DNA of 64,000 nt from Parabacteroides sp. PFB2-10 (GTDB lineage Bacteria; Bacteroidota; Bacteroidia; Bacteroidales; Tannerellaceae), in contig NZ_JARXWI010000004.1 in the NCBI RefSeq assembly GCF_029893085.1, positions 62,001-126,000 on the forward strand, written 5' to 3'. The position numbers were made by a program, and so were the translations under genes. Below the pieces are notes generated by a model, which was given only the letters and a program-made list of their open reading frames with translations, did not search any database and was not told where the DNA came from. Shown here in pieces: positions 1-9,779 of this stretch (positions within the stretch are counted from its first letter, which is position 1; each line of letters opens with the position of its first letter).

Positions 1-962
1 TATTATCGCTGGCCGCCGCTTACTTAGTTGTGAAGGGACTCTATTTCACGGCGATCATGGTCGGATTCGGCATCATGGCCTTGGGCATATCGCTCTACCG
101 TGAGCAACAAAAGAGCCTGCGCCGCATGAAACAACTGATATCCAATATTCATTACGGTGACTTAAATGTTTCCTTCCCTATTCAGCCGGGGAAAGAATAC
201 GAAAAACAACTGATCGAGGCTATGAACGAAGCCCTGTCGGCCTTTCGCGACCGGCTCTATCAATCGGTCGTTTCGGAAGCGGAAACGGAAGCCTGGCAAA
301 AATTGATTCGTGTATTGACGCACGAGATCATGAACTCTATCGCTCCCATCATCTCCCTCTCGGAAACCGTGACGGAGCGAGCAGAGCAGAATGGCATGAA
401 CGAAAAGGATTACGAGATCATGCTGCAGGCCATCCGCACGATCCATCGCCGAAGCAAAGGTTTGTTGGACTTTGTGGAGAACTATCGCAAGCTCACCCGG
501 ATACCGGTTCCCGTGTTGCAGCCATTCAGCGTAAAGCCGTTGTTTCAAGATATACAGGAACTATTGTATGCCGAGCAGATCACTTTTACCTATAATGTAA
601 AACCCGACACCTTGCGCATGAATGCCGACCGTTCCCTGATAGAACAGGTATTACTCAATCTGATTAAAAATGCGGCGGAAGCCTGTAAAGAGGTAGAAAA
701 CCCGACAATCGAACTCGAGGCTTACCAGCGGGAAGGAAAAACCGTGCTTACGGTTTTCGACAATGGGGAAGGCATTGTTGCTGAAGCACTCGACAAGGTA
801 TTTGTGCCTTTCTTCACAACAAAAACAGGAGGATCCGGCATCGGATTAAGCATTTGCCGGCAGATCATCAACCGACACGGAGGCACCATTGCTGTGGACT
901 CCATGCAGGGAAAAGGAACTTTGTTTACGTTGAAAATACCCAATCAACCCTCGTTGTCGTGA
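1..962 (+). CDS. NtrY/AtoS-like sensor histidine kinase, 5' end missing
   Basis: The C-terminal part of a membrane sensor kinase. The reading frame is open from the first bases of the window, so the GTG at 30 is not a convincing start and the N-terminus lies outside. A hydrophobic stretch (about residues 1-22 of the visible part) is followed by a cytoplasmic linker, then the phosphoacceptor helix with the H-box [12 protein letters not shown], an N-box ([10 protein letters not shown]), a G1 box (DNGEG) and the FTTK and [11 protein letters not shown]-lid motifs. The H-box with HEIMNSI is typical of NtrY/AtoS-type kinases that phosphorylate NtrC-family regulators; no partner regulator is visible and it may lie upstream. 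The 3' end overlaps the convergent hybrid sensor gene by 19 bases. Function as a kinase is well supported; the signal is unknown. Confidence 0.88.
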   Translation, partial: LSLAAAYLVVKGLYFTAIMVGFGIMALGISLYREQQKSLRRMKQLISNIHYGDLNVSFPIQPGKEYEKQLIEAMNEALSAFRDRLYQSVVSEAETEAWQKLIRVLTHEIMNSIAPIISLSETVTERAEQNGMNEKDYEIMLQAIRTIHRRSKGLLDFVENYRKLTRIPVPVLQPFSVKPLFQDIQELLYAEQITFTYNVKPDTLRMNADRSLIEQVLLNLIKNAAEACKEVENPTIELEAYQREGKTVLTVFDNGEGIVAEALDKVFVPFFTTKTGGSGIGLSICRQIINRHGGTIAVDSMQGKGTLFTLKIPNQPSLS

Positions 963-3670
963 TAGAGGTAGTCATCGATGAGATCCAATAACTTTTCGGG
1001 ATTGATAGGCTTTGCCAGATAGTCGTTGAAACCGCTCTCTTTCACCCGCCGCTCGTCATCACCAAAGGCATACGCTGTTACGGCTATGATCGGAACCGTC
1101 GTGTTTAATTTACGGATCTCGGCAACCGCTTCATACCCATCCATATTTGGCATCTTGATATCCATCAGGATAATATCCGGATTGTTCTCTTTGAAAAGCC
1201 TTACTGCCTCTACGCCGTCGTGGGCATGATAGAGTTCAAAGTCTTTCAGCATGGATTTGAAAAGCGTGTAATTACTGCTGTTATCTTCTGCAATCAATAG
1301 TTTCAATCGTTTACCGTCGGCTTTCTGTATCACCTGAACAGCCGTTTTTTTCTCTTCACTCAGGATCGAATCGTCGTAATCCTTTGAAGAACGGATAATA
1401 TTGTCAGGCAATGTAAACCAGAAGGTAGAGCCTTTGTCCAGTTCCGAATCGACCCCGATCTCGCCGTCCATTTTCTTTACGATCATCTCACAGATAGACA
1501 ATCCGAGGCCTGTCCCTTGGGCAAAACTGTTTAGTTTTACAAACCGGGTAAATACCTGGCTTGCCCCCTCTTCCGACATACCGCAACCGGTGTCTTTCAC
1601 ATAGAAATAGATTATTCCGTCGCGGTGCTCGTAGCCGAAAGTGATGCTGCCTTCATCGGTAAACTTAACAGCATTGTTAATGAAGTTGTTTACCACCTGG
1701 GAAAGCCTGTTCTTGTCTGTGTAAATCATGAAATCAGGCTGCTTGTCGACGAAGGCTAAGCGCACACCCGGTTTCACCTTCAGGCGACCGGATTGTTCGA
1801 TGTCCGAAAACAAACGGTTGACATCCACATCACCATAAACGAAATCTAAGGTACCGGCTTCAATCTTAGCCAGGTCAAGAATATCATTGATCAACTGCAG
1901 CAATAAATCATTGTTGGCATTGATCACGCTAATATATTCTTCCCGCTCCTGCTGGTCTTCGGTCACAGCCAACAAGCCCGAGAAACCAACGATCGCATTC
2001 AGGGGCGTGCGTATTTCATGGCTCATATTGGCTAAGAAGGCTGACTTCAGACGATCGGATTCTTCCGCTTTTTCTTTGGCTTGACGCAACTCATGCTCTA
2101 CAATCTTCTGCCCGGTAACGTCTTCTTTCTTGAATACGACGCCCAACAGAGTGCCGTTATCATCAAAAACAGGAGTCGACAACACATGGATATAGATACC
2201 TTCTTCGTTGCAGTCACGGGTTACTTCAACCACTTCTCCCGTTTGCATAGACTTAACTACCGTACATCTGTCGCAATAAGGCAGTTTGCTATCTTTGGAA
2301 AGGAAACAGTTATCCGGTCCATATTGCGGACTGCAGGGATAATCGATCTGGTTTTGCCACTTCACCGAAAAGTCCGGCTTGATAAAACGGATCGACGACT
2401 GCATATTGTTCATGATAAGCACATTGTCCTCCTGCAGATCCACCAGGCTGTCTTTCATTTTTTTCATACGTAAGAAGAAAATAAAGACCATCACTAAGAA
2501 TATGCCCAATACAGCCACCACGGCGATCAGGATTTCAAACCGGTATTTCGACAAGAAGTTCTCTTCATCATTGATCAACATATAATGGGCGGGTAGTAAC
2601 TTCTTGTCAATTCCCAGTTCTTTCAATTTAACCGCGTCAAAGGTATAGACACTCGGTACAATTTCTGGCTTTAGCCTCTTATGATCCACCTTTCCGGAAA
2701 GAATATCATAGGCTTGCTTTGCCAAGTCTCTCCCCATATTGCGGTTGTCGTAGTCCGGGATATACCCGCCAACCGCCCAGTGACCCAGGCCGACCGCCGT
2801 CAGGGTGAACGTAGGAACGGAAGAGTTGGCGCTCATCATCGTATAGGTCGCATTACCTACAAAATGACCGTCGTTCACATCCACCCGCCAGGTTCCCATC
2901 AGGATTGCCGTATGCTCGGGCAGGTTGCGGATTTGTTCGACATTGTCATAGATACCGTTCACGCGTCCATCGATCAAAATCAGGTTATACCCCTTCAAAC
3001 GTGTCAATTCCTGTTTGACAAACGCCTGAAGAGCAATCCCTCCGTAGGTGTTGTCGGTAATCAGAGCAATATTCTTTGTCTCGGGATACAGGTGATTGAT
3101 CAATTCCAGGGTGTTTTCCACGTCGTATGAATACAAATAACCCGTCAGGGGAAACTCGCTTTCATACGTTTTGATATCTACATACTCCGGTTCCCATGTT
3201 TTCAGCTCCTCCGGAGTGATCTCCGAATCCGGTAGAATAATGGCGTTACGGCTGATCATACCACAAATAATAGGCACATCTTTCAAAGGAATCTCGTCTT
3301 GCGAAATATACGACGACCAGGCCTCTTGCCCGAGAATCAATATCAGACCCGGCTCGCGTTCTCCGGTATGCTTTTCCAGTAAATGCTTCATGCGCTCCTT
3401 CCATTCCGGCGCTTCGGGCAGACTCTTGCAGTTCATATTCTCCAACTCGATCGGCGCTTTTCCGCCCAACCGGTTATACTCTTCCATGAACTCTGCAATG
3501 TTGGCAGACATATTCCGGGTGTCCGGATTATAGGAACTGATGATCAGTATAGGTTTTGTATCATCCGCCCATACTTCAACAGGAAAAATTATCCCTAAAA
3601 CGAAACATACGATAGCACATCGTAAAGACAATATAATGGAGCGTTTTATGACGCTTAAGCAATTAATCAT
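944..3670 (-). CDS. Hybrid two-component sensor kinase with periplasmic binding domain and Cys-rich PAS-like domain
   Basis: A 908-residue hybrid sensor. A signal/anchor segment (about 9-33) precedes a periplasmic region (about 37-365) that resembles ABC-type sugar-binding proteins. A transmembrane segment (about 379-401) leads to a PAS-like domain (about 410-515) carrying four cysteines at 446, 455, 466 and 469. Then come a HisKA helix with His551 ([16 protein letters not shown]), an HATPase domain (N-box about 659-668, GTGLGLSI about 719-726) and a C-terminal receiver with phosphoacceptor Asp837 ([11 protein letters not shown]) and Lys887 (AKPINP). There is no DNA-binding domain, so phosphate must pass to another protein or the receiver acts internally. 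A good Bacteroides-type promoter lies just upstream. The ligand is not known; a sugar or anion is a guess from the fold type. Confidence 0.9.
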   Translation of the reverse strand: MINCLSVIKRSIILSLRCAIVCFVLGIIFPVEVWADDTKPILIISSYNPDTRNMSANIAEFMEEYNRLGGKAPIELENMNCKSLPEAPEWKERMKHLLEKHTGEREPGLILILGQEAWSSYISQDEIPLKDVPIICGMISRNAIILPDSEITPEELKTWEPEYVDIKTYESEFPLTGYLYSYDVENTLELINHLYPETKNIALITDNTYGGIALQAFVKQELTRLKGYNLILIDGRVNGIYDNVEQIRNLPEHTAILMGTWRVDVNDGHFVGNATYTMMSANSSVPTFTLTAVGLGHWAVGGYIPDYDNRNMGRDLAKQAYDILSGKVDHKRLKPEIVPSVYTFDAVKLKELGIDKKLLPAHYMLINDEENFLSKYRFEILIAVVAVLGIFLVMVFIFFLRMKKMKDSLVDLQEDNVLIMNNMQSSIRFIKPDFSVKWQNQIDYPCSPQYGPDNCFLSKDSKLPYCDRCTVVKSMQTGEVVEVTRDCNEEGIYIHVLSTPVFDDNGTLLGVVFKKEDVTGQKIVEHELRQAKEKAEESDRLKSAFLANMSHEIRTPLNAIVGFSGLLAVTEDQQEREEYISVINANNDLLLQLINDILDLAKIEAGTLDFVYGDVDVNRLFSDIEQSGRLKVKPGVRLAFVDKQPDFMIYTDKNRLSQVVNNFINNAVKFTDEGSITFGYEHRDGIIYFYVKDTGCGMSEEGASQVFTRFVKLNSFAQGTGLGLSICEMIVKKMDGEIGVDSELDKGSTFWFTLPDNIIRSSKDYDDSILSEEKKTAVQVIQKADGKRLKLLIAEDNSSNYTLFKSMLKDFELYHAHDGVEAVRLFKENNPDIILMDIKMPNMDGYEAVAEIRKLNTTVPIIAVTAYAFGDDERRVKESGFNDYLAKPINPEKLLDLIDDYLYHDNEG

Positions 3671-3695
3671 CGATTAATAAGTAAATATGTTTATA

Positions 3696-3727
3696 CAAAT
3701 GTAAGAATAATTGGAAGAATCAACAAA
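3696..3727 (-). promoter_or_regulatory. Bacteroides-type promoter for the hybrid sensor gene
   Basis: On the minus strand TTTG (3724-3727) is followed after exactly 20 bases by TACATTTG (3696-3703), matching the Bacteroidetes -33/-7 consensus TTTG-N19-21-TAnnTTTG. Transcription would start near 3692, about 20 bases before the ATG at 3670. Confidence 0.7.
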
Positions 3728-3761
3728 TTTGCCTTTAAAATCATAGCTATGAAGAAAATAG

Positions 3762-3769
3762 TATCTTTG
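3762..3769 (+). promoter_or_regulatory. -7 promoter box close to the mnmD start
   Basis: TATCTTTG fits TAnnTTTG. It ends only four bases before the mnmD ATG at 3774, so the transcript would have almost no leader. No convincing -33 box at the usual distance was found, which lowers the confidence. Confidence 0.4.
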
Positions 3770-3773
3770 CCCT

Positions 3774-4442
3774 ATGATTCCCCAAGAACGAATTCTTACT
3801 AAAACAGAAGACGGCAGCCACACGCTGTTTATCCCCTCCATGAATGAGCATTATCATTCCACCAAAGGTGCCATTCAGGAGTCTACCCATGTGTTTATTC
3901 AGGCAGGATGGCAGGCAATGCCTCAGCAACGAATCCGCATACTGGAGATTGGTTTTGGTACGGGGTTGAATGCTTTTCTAACATTATGCGAAGCAGATAA
4001 ATCAGAAAAAGAGATTGATTATTATGCTATCGAGCGTTTCCCGTTGGAAGAGAGCTTGATCGAGGAGCTCAATTACGCCAATGCGGTCGCGCCGCAGAAA
4101 AAAGATCTTTTCATATCATTGCACCGGGCACACTGGGGGGAAGCGGTAGCCATCACCGATCGGTTTTCGCTTTATAAGATGGAGGGGGATATCAATAGCT
4201 GTCAACTGCCGGAAGGGATAGACCTGATCTTCTTTGATGCCTTTGCTCCCGAGAAACAGCCGGAGATGTGGAACCTGCCATTGTTTGAAAAGCTCTACGC
4301 CTCGGCATCGCCGGGCGCTATCTTTGTGACCTATTGCGCCAAAGGCGAAGTGCGTCGCAACCTGCAAACGGCCGGTTTCCAAATGGAACGCCTACCGGGA
4401 CCTCCGGGCAAACGCCATATGCTGCGCGGGAAGAAGCCATAA
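3774..4442 (+). CDS. mnmD: tRNA 5-methylaminomethyl-2-thiouridine methyltransferase (MnmD domain)
   Basis: A 222-residue protein equivalent to the methyltransferase half of E. coli MnmC, standing alone without the FAD-dependent half. MnmD-type enzymes methylate nm5(s2)U to mnm5(s2)U at wobble position 34 of certain tRNAs, using S-adenosylmethionine. The SAM-binding signature ILEIGFGTGLNAFL lies near residues 55-70, and the family motif DLIFFDAFAPEKQPEMW near 150-167. The ATG start gives an N-terminus (TKTEDGSHTL) usual for this family. It stands alone between the sensor gene and the convergent trxA. A -7 promoter box lies right against the start. Confidence 0.88.
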   Translation: MIPQERILTKTEDGSHTLFIPSMNEHYHSTKGAIQESTHVFIQAGWQAMPQQRIRILEIGFGTGLNAFLTLCEADKSEKEIDYYAIERFPLEESLIEELNYANAVAPQKKDLFISLHRAHWGEAVAITDRFSLYKMEGDINSCQLPEGIDLIFFDAFAPEKQPEMWNLPLFEKLYASASPGAIFVTYCAKGEVRRNLQTAGFQMERLPGPPGKRHMLRGKKP

Positions 4443-4466
4443 AAAAAGCGCTGACAGGCAGCGCTT
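4441..4466 (-). terminator. Intrinsic terminator of trxA
   Basis: An 8-bp stem (AAGCGCTG / CAGCGCTT, 4446-4453 with 4459-4466) with a 5-base loop. Read on the minus strand it is followed by a run of T, so it terminates trxA. It starts right after the mnmD stop codon and may also slow plus-strand transcripts. Confidence 0.85.
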
Positions 4467-4491
4467 CTATATTATGAAATGAATTGTTTTT

Positions 4492-4806
4492 TTACAATAG
4501 AGATTCTATTTTCTCTACAAATTTATCTTTTGTCGTAGCACCTACCAGTTTGTCGACCATTTTTCCGTCTTTAAAAAACAACACAGTAGGGATATTGCGA
4601 ATGCCAAACTGACCTACCACATCATTGTTTTCATCCACGTCCATTTTGCCAATGGTTACACGTCCTTCATAGGCTTCTGCCAGTTCGTCAATAATGGGGG
4701 CAACCATGCGGCAGGGGCCACACCATTCTGCCCAGAAATCAAGAACCATAGGTTTGCCTGAGTTTACTAATTCTTCGAAATTTGCATCTGTAATCTGTAG
4801 TGCCAT
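4492..4806 (-). CDS. trxA: Thioredoxin
   Basis: A 104-residue cytoplasmic thioredoxin that reduces protein disulfides, normally recycled by thioredoxin reductase. The active site WCGPC is at residues 28-32 and the cis-proline segment NIPTVLFF near 71-78. Length and order of motifs are those of classical thioredoxin, with no signal peptide. It lies downstream of dnaE on the same strand with an 82-base gap and has its own terminator. Confidence 0.97.
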   Translation of the reverse strand: MALQITDANFEELVNSGKPMVLDFWAEWCGPCRMVAPIIDELAEAYEGRVTIGKMDVDENNDVVGQFGIRNIPTVLFFKDGKMVDKLVGATTKDKFVEKIESLL

Positions 4807-4888
4807 AATTGTTTATCTTTATATTTTATTAGTTAATTGTTCGTTTTGCGAAGCCAAAAGTAGTCATTCTTTTGAGCTCAGGCAAGAG

Positions 4889-7800
4889 CTATCCGTTTAT
4901 TTTAAACTCGATTTCCTCGTTGCTTTTCAGAAAGTCAATCAGTTCAAGGGTTACTTCCAATTTAATATCTTTTGAAATAAAATCGAGCATCACATTATAC
5001 TCTTTGTCGACCATTTTGAAGTATAACAAGCTATTTCCCGGATTGTTCTTGATCAATACAGACAATTCGTTTATTATTTTATCGTTTAGACAATGTATCG
5101 GAAATGTAATCCTTATAGATTCAATCAGTGTCTCTTTTACATCCTGCAATAGAGCGATCGTTCCAATCTTGAATTCCAATTCCTCTTCGCGCCAACGGCG
5201 AGGTTCCATTTTGCCACGTATTAAGAGATACATGCCCGGGCGCCCGTATTTCCCATGTTCGATATAATCTTTTCCAAACAATGGGATTTCGGCGCTGCCA
5301 GTGAAGTCTTCTATCTTGAGAATACCATACTGATGACCCGTTTTGGTCGTCCCTTCGCGGAAGTCGGTCACGATCCCTCCCAATACAATATCCCTGCCTT
5401 TCAACAGCTCTTTATCATTCAACTCGGCTACGCCGGTATTACAAGCGTAGGTAAGAATCACCCGATACTCGTCGAGTGGATGTGCCGACAGGTAGATTCC
5501 TACCAATTCTTTCTCCCGGTTCAATCGTTCCAGATCGCTCCACGATTCGCAAGTCGGAATGGCCGGTTTCGATATCTCCACCACATTGTCCATGCCGAAA
5601 AGGGAATTGGCGGCCGATGCCTTATCAATCTGGTATTTATTGCCGTAGCGAATGAGTGTGTCTAAGAACATCTCCCCATCTTTTTCCCCGGCAGCGAAGA
5701 ACTGTTCGCGTCGGATGCCGAAATTATCGAAAGCGCCTGCCAATGCCAGGGATTCAATATTCTTCTTATTGCATGTAGTAAGCGAAACACGTTCCACGAA
5801 ATCAAACACACTCCTGAAAGGTTCTTTTTTGCGTTCCTCTATGATATTCCGCACAGCGCTCTCGCCGACTCCTTTCACCGCGCCCAGTCCGAAGCGGATA
5901 TCTCCTTTTTTGTTGACGGCAAACTTCAGGTTCGACTCATTGACATCAGGACCAAGCACCTGAATATCCATCGCTTTACACTCGTCCATGAACTTGGTGA
6001 TTTCCGTAATATTCGAAATATTCCGGCTCAACACCGCCGCCATATATTCGGAAGGATAGTGCGCTTTCAGGTAAGCCGTCTGGTAGGATACCCAGGAATA
6101 GCAGGTAGCATGGCTCTTGTTGAACGCATAGGAGGCAAACTTCTCCCAGTCGCCCCATATTTTCAACAGGGTCTTCTCATCATGTCCGTTCGCCTTCCCG
6201 CCACTGAGGAACTTCTCCTTCAAGGCGTTCATCTTGTCGATAAGCTTTTTCCCCATCGCTTTACGCAACTCATCCGATTGTCCCCGGGTGAAGTTGGCCA
6301 ATAAACGCGACAAAAGCATGACCTGTTCCTGATACACCGTGATACCGTAGGTGTCTTTCAGGTAGCGTTCCATAATCGGAATATCATACGCAATCTTTTC
6401 CCTACCATGCTTACGGGCAATAAACTGAGGAATATACTCCATCGGTCCCGGCCGGTACAGGGCATTCATCGCGATCAGATCCTCAAACTTGGTCGGTTGC
6501 AGTTCGCGCAGGTATTTCTGCATCCCCGCCGATTCAAACTGGAACGTACCGGTGGTCTTTCCCGCGCTATATAACTCATAGGTTTTCGCATCCTCAATAT
6601 CGATCTTGTCGATGTCGATCTTTACGCCGGTGGTTTGCTCAATATTATCGATGGCCTCCTTGATGATCGACAGGGTCTTCAGCCCCAGGAAGTCCATTTT
6701 GATCAGTCCCGTATCTTCAATGACCGAGCCTTCATATTGGGTCACCAGCATCTCTTCGCCGGTCTCTTTGTCTTTCGCTGTGCTGACGGGCACCGTGTCC
6801 GAAATGTCCGATTTTCCGATGATCACCCCACAGGCATGTACCCCCGTGTTGCGCACGTTCCCTTCGAGCATCTGTGCATATTTCAAGGTGTCGCGCATGA
6901 TGGGATCCGGCGAGTTGGCCGCCTCTCTGAGTTCGGAAACATGTTCGATTGCTGTCCGCAGGTTCACCTTTTTTCCATCGGGCAGCTTGTCCGGAACCAG
7001 CTTGGCCAACCGGTTGGAATCCGCCAGCGGCAGCTTTTGTACGCGCGCCACATCCTTGATGGCCGACTTGGTGGCCATGGTGCCGTAGGTGATGATATGA
7101 GCTACCTTCTCTTTTCCGTACTTTTCGGTTACCCAGTCCAATACCTTTCCGCGCCCGTCGTCGTCGAAATCGACATCGATATCAGGCATCGAGATACGGT
7201 CGGGATTCAGGAAACGTTCGAACAGCAAATCGTATTTGACCGGGTCGATATCGGTAATGCCCAGACAATAGGCCACGGCAGAACCCGCCGCTGAGCCACG
7301 TCCCGGCCCGACAGCCACGCCCATCGCACGTGCCGCCGCAATAAAATCCTGCACAATCAGGAAGTATCCCGGGAATCCCATGCCTTTGATTGTCTCCAAT
7401 TCAAAGTCGATGCGCTCCCGTATTTCGTCGTTCAACTGTTCGCCATATTTCTTTTCCGCCCCCAGATAGGTCAGGTGGCGCAGGTATTCGTCGTCGTCTT
7501 TAAACTCAGGAGGAATAGGGAAGTCGGGCATCAACGGCCCGCTGTCGATCGAATAAAACTCGACCTTCTCAGCAATCTCGAGCGTATTACGCAAGGCCTC
7601 CGGCACATCCTGGAACAAGGCGTTCATCTCCGCGGTTGTCTTCATCCATTCCTGCTTGCTGTAACGCATACGCGACGGATCGTCCAGGTCTTTCCCTGTG
7701 CTGAGGCAGATCAGGCGATCGTGTGCTTCGGCATCTTCCGCGTTCACAAAATGCACATCGTTCGAGGCAATCAATTTGATATTATGTTTGCGCGCCAATT

Positions 7801-8440
7801 CGATAAGCACCTTATTGACCTCCACTTGCCGCGGATAGGTTCCGCGCTCGGCATTCGGATCGTTTGTCGGATGCCGTTGCAGTTCGATATAGAAGTCCTC
7901 ACCGAAAAGATTTTTGAACCACAACAGCGACTCTTCTGCCGCCTCAATATTTCGGTTCATGATATGTTGTGGAAGCTCGCCCCCCAGACAGGCGGAGGTG
8001 ACGATCAGGTCTTCGTGGTATTTCTCCAGCAACTCTTTGTCGATACGCGGACGCCCGTAGAACCCTTCCGTCCAGGCATACGAGACCATCTTGATCAGGT
8101 TTTTATAGCCTTTCAGTGTCTTGGCCAATACAATCAGGTGCCAACCGCTCAGATTTTCTTTGCCCTCTTTGTTGTGTCTCCCGTTTCGGGCGCAGTAGCA
8201 CTCGCAGCCAAGGATCGGCTTGAACCGCTTTTCCTCTTCCTCCGGCGTTCCTTTGTATTTGGCGTTTAGTTTGTTTACCTTATTGAAAAATTCTTTGACA
8301 CCAAACATATTACCATGATCGGTAATTGCAATCGCTCGCATACCATCTTTATGCGCTTTGTCCAAAAGGGCATCGATCGATGCCTGCCCGTCGAGCATGG
8401 AGTATTGCGTATGTACGTGTAAATGAATGAAAGGTTCCAT
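4889..8440 (-). CDS. dnaE: DNA polymerase III subunit alpha
   Basis: A 1183-residue replicative polymerase subunit. The N-terminal PHP domain begins with HLHVHTQYSMLDG and continues with ITDHGNMFG. The polymerase core has GPGRGSAAGSAVAYCLG and the catalytic aspartates in MPDIDVDFDDDGRG. A helix-hairpin-helix region (FGLGAVKGVGESAV) and a C-terminal OB-fold (about 1030-1110, IVLGGIVTDFREGTTKTG) follow. The PHP metal-binding residues look largely kept, so proofreading by this domain is possible but unproven. A possible -7 box (TAACTTTG on the minus strand, 8470-8477) lies 30 bases upstream of the ATG, without a clear -33 box. Confidence 0.97.
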   Translation of the reverse strand: MEPFIHLHVHTQYSMLDGQASIDALLDKAHKDGMRAIAITDHGNMFGVKEFFNKVNKLNAKYKGTPEEEEKRFKPILGCECYCARNGRHNKEGKENLSGWHLIVLAKTLKGYKNLIKMVSYAWTEGFYGRPRIDKELLEKYHEDLIVTSACLGGELPQHIMNRNIEAAEESLLWFKNLFGEDFYIELQRHPTNDPNAERGTYPRQVEVNKVLIELARKHNIKLIASNDVHFVNAEDAEAHDRLICLSTGKDLDDPSRMRYSKQEWMKTTAEMNALFQDVPEALRNTLEIAEKVEFYSIDSGPLMPDFPIPPEFKDDDEYLRHLTYLGAEKKYGEQLNDEIRERIDFELETIKGMGFPGYFLIVQDFIAAARAMGVAVGPGRGSAAGSAVAYCLGITDIDPVKYDLLFERFLNPDRISMPDIDVDFDDDGRGKVLDWVTEKYGKEKVAHIITYGTMATKSAIKDVARVQKLPLADSNRLAKLVPDKLPDGKKVNLRTAIEHVSELREAANSPDPIMRDTLKYAQMLEGNVRNTGVHACGVIIGKSDISDTVPVSTAKDKETGEEMLVTQYEGSVIEDTGLIKMDFLGLKTLSIIKEAIDNIEQTTGVKIDIDKIDIEDAKTYELYSAGKTTGTFQFESAGMQKYLRELQPTKFEDLIAMNALYRPGPMEYIPQFIARKHGREKIAYDIPIMERYLKDTYGITVYQEQVMLLSRLLANFTRGQSDELRKAMGKKLIDKMNALKEKFLSGGKANGHDEKTLLKIWGDWEKFASYAFNKSHATCYSWVSYQTAYLKAHYPSEYMAAVLSRNISNITEITKFMDECKAMDIQVLGPDVNESNLKFAVNKKGDIRFGLGAVKGVGESAVRNIIEERKKEPFRSVFDFVERVSLTTCNKKNIESLALAGAFDNFGIRREQFFAAGEKDGEMFLDTLIRYGNKYQIDKASAANSLFGMDNVVEISKPAIPTCESWSDLERLNREKELVGIYLSAHPLDEYRVILTYACNTGVAELNDKELLKGRDIVLGGIVTDFREGTTKTGHQYGILKIEDFTGSAEIPLFGKDYIEHGKYGRPGMYLLIRGKMEPRRWREEELEFKIGTIALLQDVKETLIESIRITFPIHCLNDKIINELSVLIKNNPGNSLLYFKMVDKEYNVMLDFISKDIKLEVTLELIDFLKSNEEIEFKING

Positions 8441-8629
8441 ATCTGTCTTTTTTTCCTGAAAAATTCCTTCAAAGTTACAAAAAGAAGATAGGAGAGACAG
8501 CCTATTGTTGATAACTTTTTCAGATTATTCGGCGAATATTTGTTTCTGTTGCATAGGATTGAATGGAGGGAAAAATCGGTTGCAACAATGTGAATATATG
8601 TTAATTTGCCCGTTTTCAGATAAAACCCG

Positions 8630-8767
8630 AATTTACGATTTGTAATTTCGGCAGGACTTTTCGCGCAAAAAAGCGGGACTTCGGAGACAAACTCCCGGGA
8701 GAAACACTTTTTAACGTATGGATTTGTAAGTAAAACGTCCGTTTTGCTTACAATCGAGTTTTTAACA
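8630..8767 (+). repeat. Dispersed 138-bp intergenic repeat, copy 1
   Basis: First of three equal-length copies (others 21885-22022, inverted, and 60263-60400; a decayed copy near 32369-32530). It holds a conserved CTCCCGGGAG palindrome and, near its end, a hairpin built on GTAAG-AAAACG / CGTTTTGCTTAC. It lies upstream of dnaE. No coding capacity is kept between copies beyond chance frames. The remaining bases of this 835-bp gap hold the 278-bp repeat and nothing else that was recognised. Confidence 0.85.
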
Positions 8768-8857
8768 ATTGAAAAACAACTGCTTCCTCAGAGCAGTTGT
8801 TAGTGGATAGTGATTAGTAGTACAGATTGTGCAGATTACACAGTTTTAAATATTCAA

Positions 8858-9135
8858 ATCGGAGAGAAGTTGAAGATACAAGGTATATCAGATCAGTATC
8901 TAAAAGCTCCCCTTCTTAGAAAAGAAGGGGGGGACCGCTGCTTGCAGCGGTGGGGTAATTTGAATTCTTTATAAATGTTTTTCCTATTTCTTTGATAGTC
9001 ACAAATACACAAAACAGAACAAATGTGTGATTTTAAATACATCAAACTACCCCACCATCGCAAGCGATGGTCCACCCCCTTCTTTTCTAAGAAGGGGAGC
9101 CTTGGATAGTGATTTCTATAACCTTCACATATTAC
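8858..9135 (+). repeat. 278-bp repeat, copy A (identical to 60443-60720)
   Basis: By eye every base matches the copy at 60443-60720. Inside are two inverted arms (8904-8964 and 9041-9101). Each arm contains two hairpins: CCCCTTCTTAGAAAAGAAGGGG-type, then a GC-rich one. The GC-rich hairpin differs between arms (CCGCTGC/GCAGCGG against CCATCGC/GCGATGG) yet stays self-complementary, so pairing seems to matter. The form resembles a REP/BIME- or MITE-like element without a transposase. Confidence 0.9.
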
Positions 9136-9275
9136 CTCATTTGATTATTCCGCCGATCTTCGATTTCCATCCAATCTTACCACTACCTACAAATAGGTAT
9201 ATTTAATCATCCTATAACTACGCTCCACACTTTGTCGTATCTTTGTTGCCGGAAAAATAAAATATAAATCATCTG

Positions 9276-9629
9276 TTGAGGCAAGAAATACATAAGGTGT
9301 GCAAATGGCTACTTCCGGCATTATTTATAATGTACTATGGGATCGTAGCCTGCAATACGCATATTCACATTGAAAACGGGGTAACAATCGTACATGCCCA
9401 CCCGTTTCAAAAAGCACCCGATCAAACGCCTCACACCCATCACTCGCTGGCCGAAATGGTTCTCTTCCACGCCTTGTCGTCCATCCATGCCCTGGATGGA
9501 GCCGTACATACCCTATGCGTAGAAAAGAGTATCCAACCGATTATTTTTGTTTTTCATTCCAACCCATCCTATGTTGTCATAGATACCTATCTCTGCAACC
9601 ATTCACTCCGGGCGCCGCCTGCCGCCTGA
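9276..9629 (+). CDS. Small His-rich predicted lipoprotein beside a TonB receptor
   Basis: A 117-residue protein of no recognised named family. A hydrophobic N-terminus ends in IVAC (Cys26), which fits a lipobox, followed by HIHIENG, VHAHPF and HTHHS; the first 70 mature residues are rich in histidine, suggesting metal binding. The start is uncertain: the frame opens with TTG at 9276 and the first ATG (codon 19) would cut the signal segment. A -7-like box, TATCTTTG (9238-9245), lies upstream. The gene precedes the TonB-dependent receptor by 150 bases on the same strand, so the pair may serve one metal or metal-complex uptake route. This function is inference. Confidence 0.7.
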   Translation: MRQEIHKVCKWLLPALFIMYYGIVACNTHIHIENGVTIVHAHPFQKAPDQTPHTHHSLAEMVLFHALSSIHALDGAVHTLCVEKSIQPIIFVFHSNPSYVVIDTYLCNHSLRAPPAA

Positions 9630-9779
9630 TCCTCCCGGATAACAGCCTTTTTTTTCGGTTGACAGACACTTTTGTGAAAGTGTTGTTGTTTAGCCTTTTT
9701 CACCGCGTGAGAAAAAATCTCAACGCTAAAAAAAGTGTGAGAATAATCTCCTTTTGTTTATCTCCTAAAAAATATAATA

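Noticed and set aside
8893-9075. 60-residue protein on the minus strand (also at 60478-60762)
   Set aside because: It lies in the 278-bp repeat and crosses its hairpins; it reflects repeat identity, not coding.
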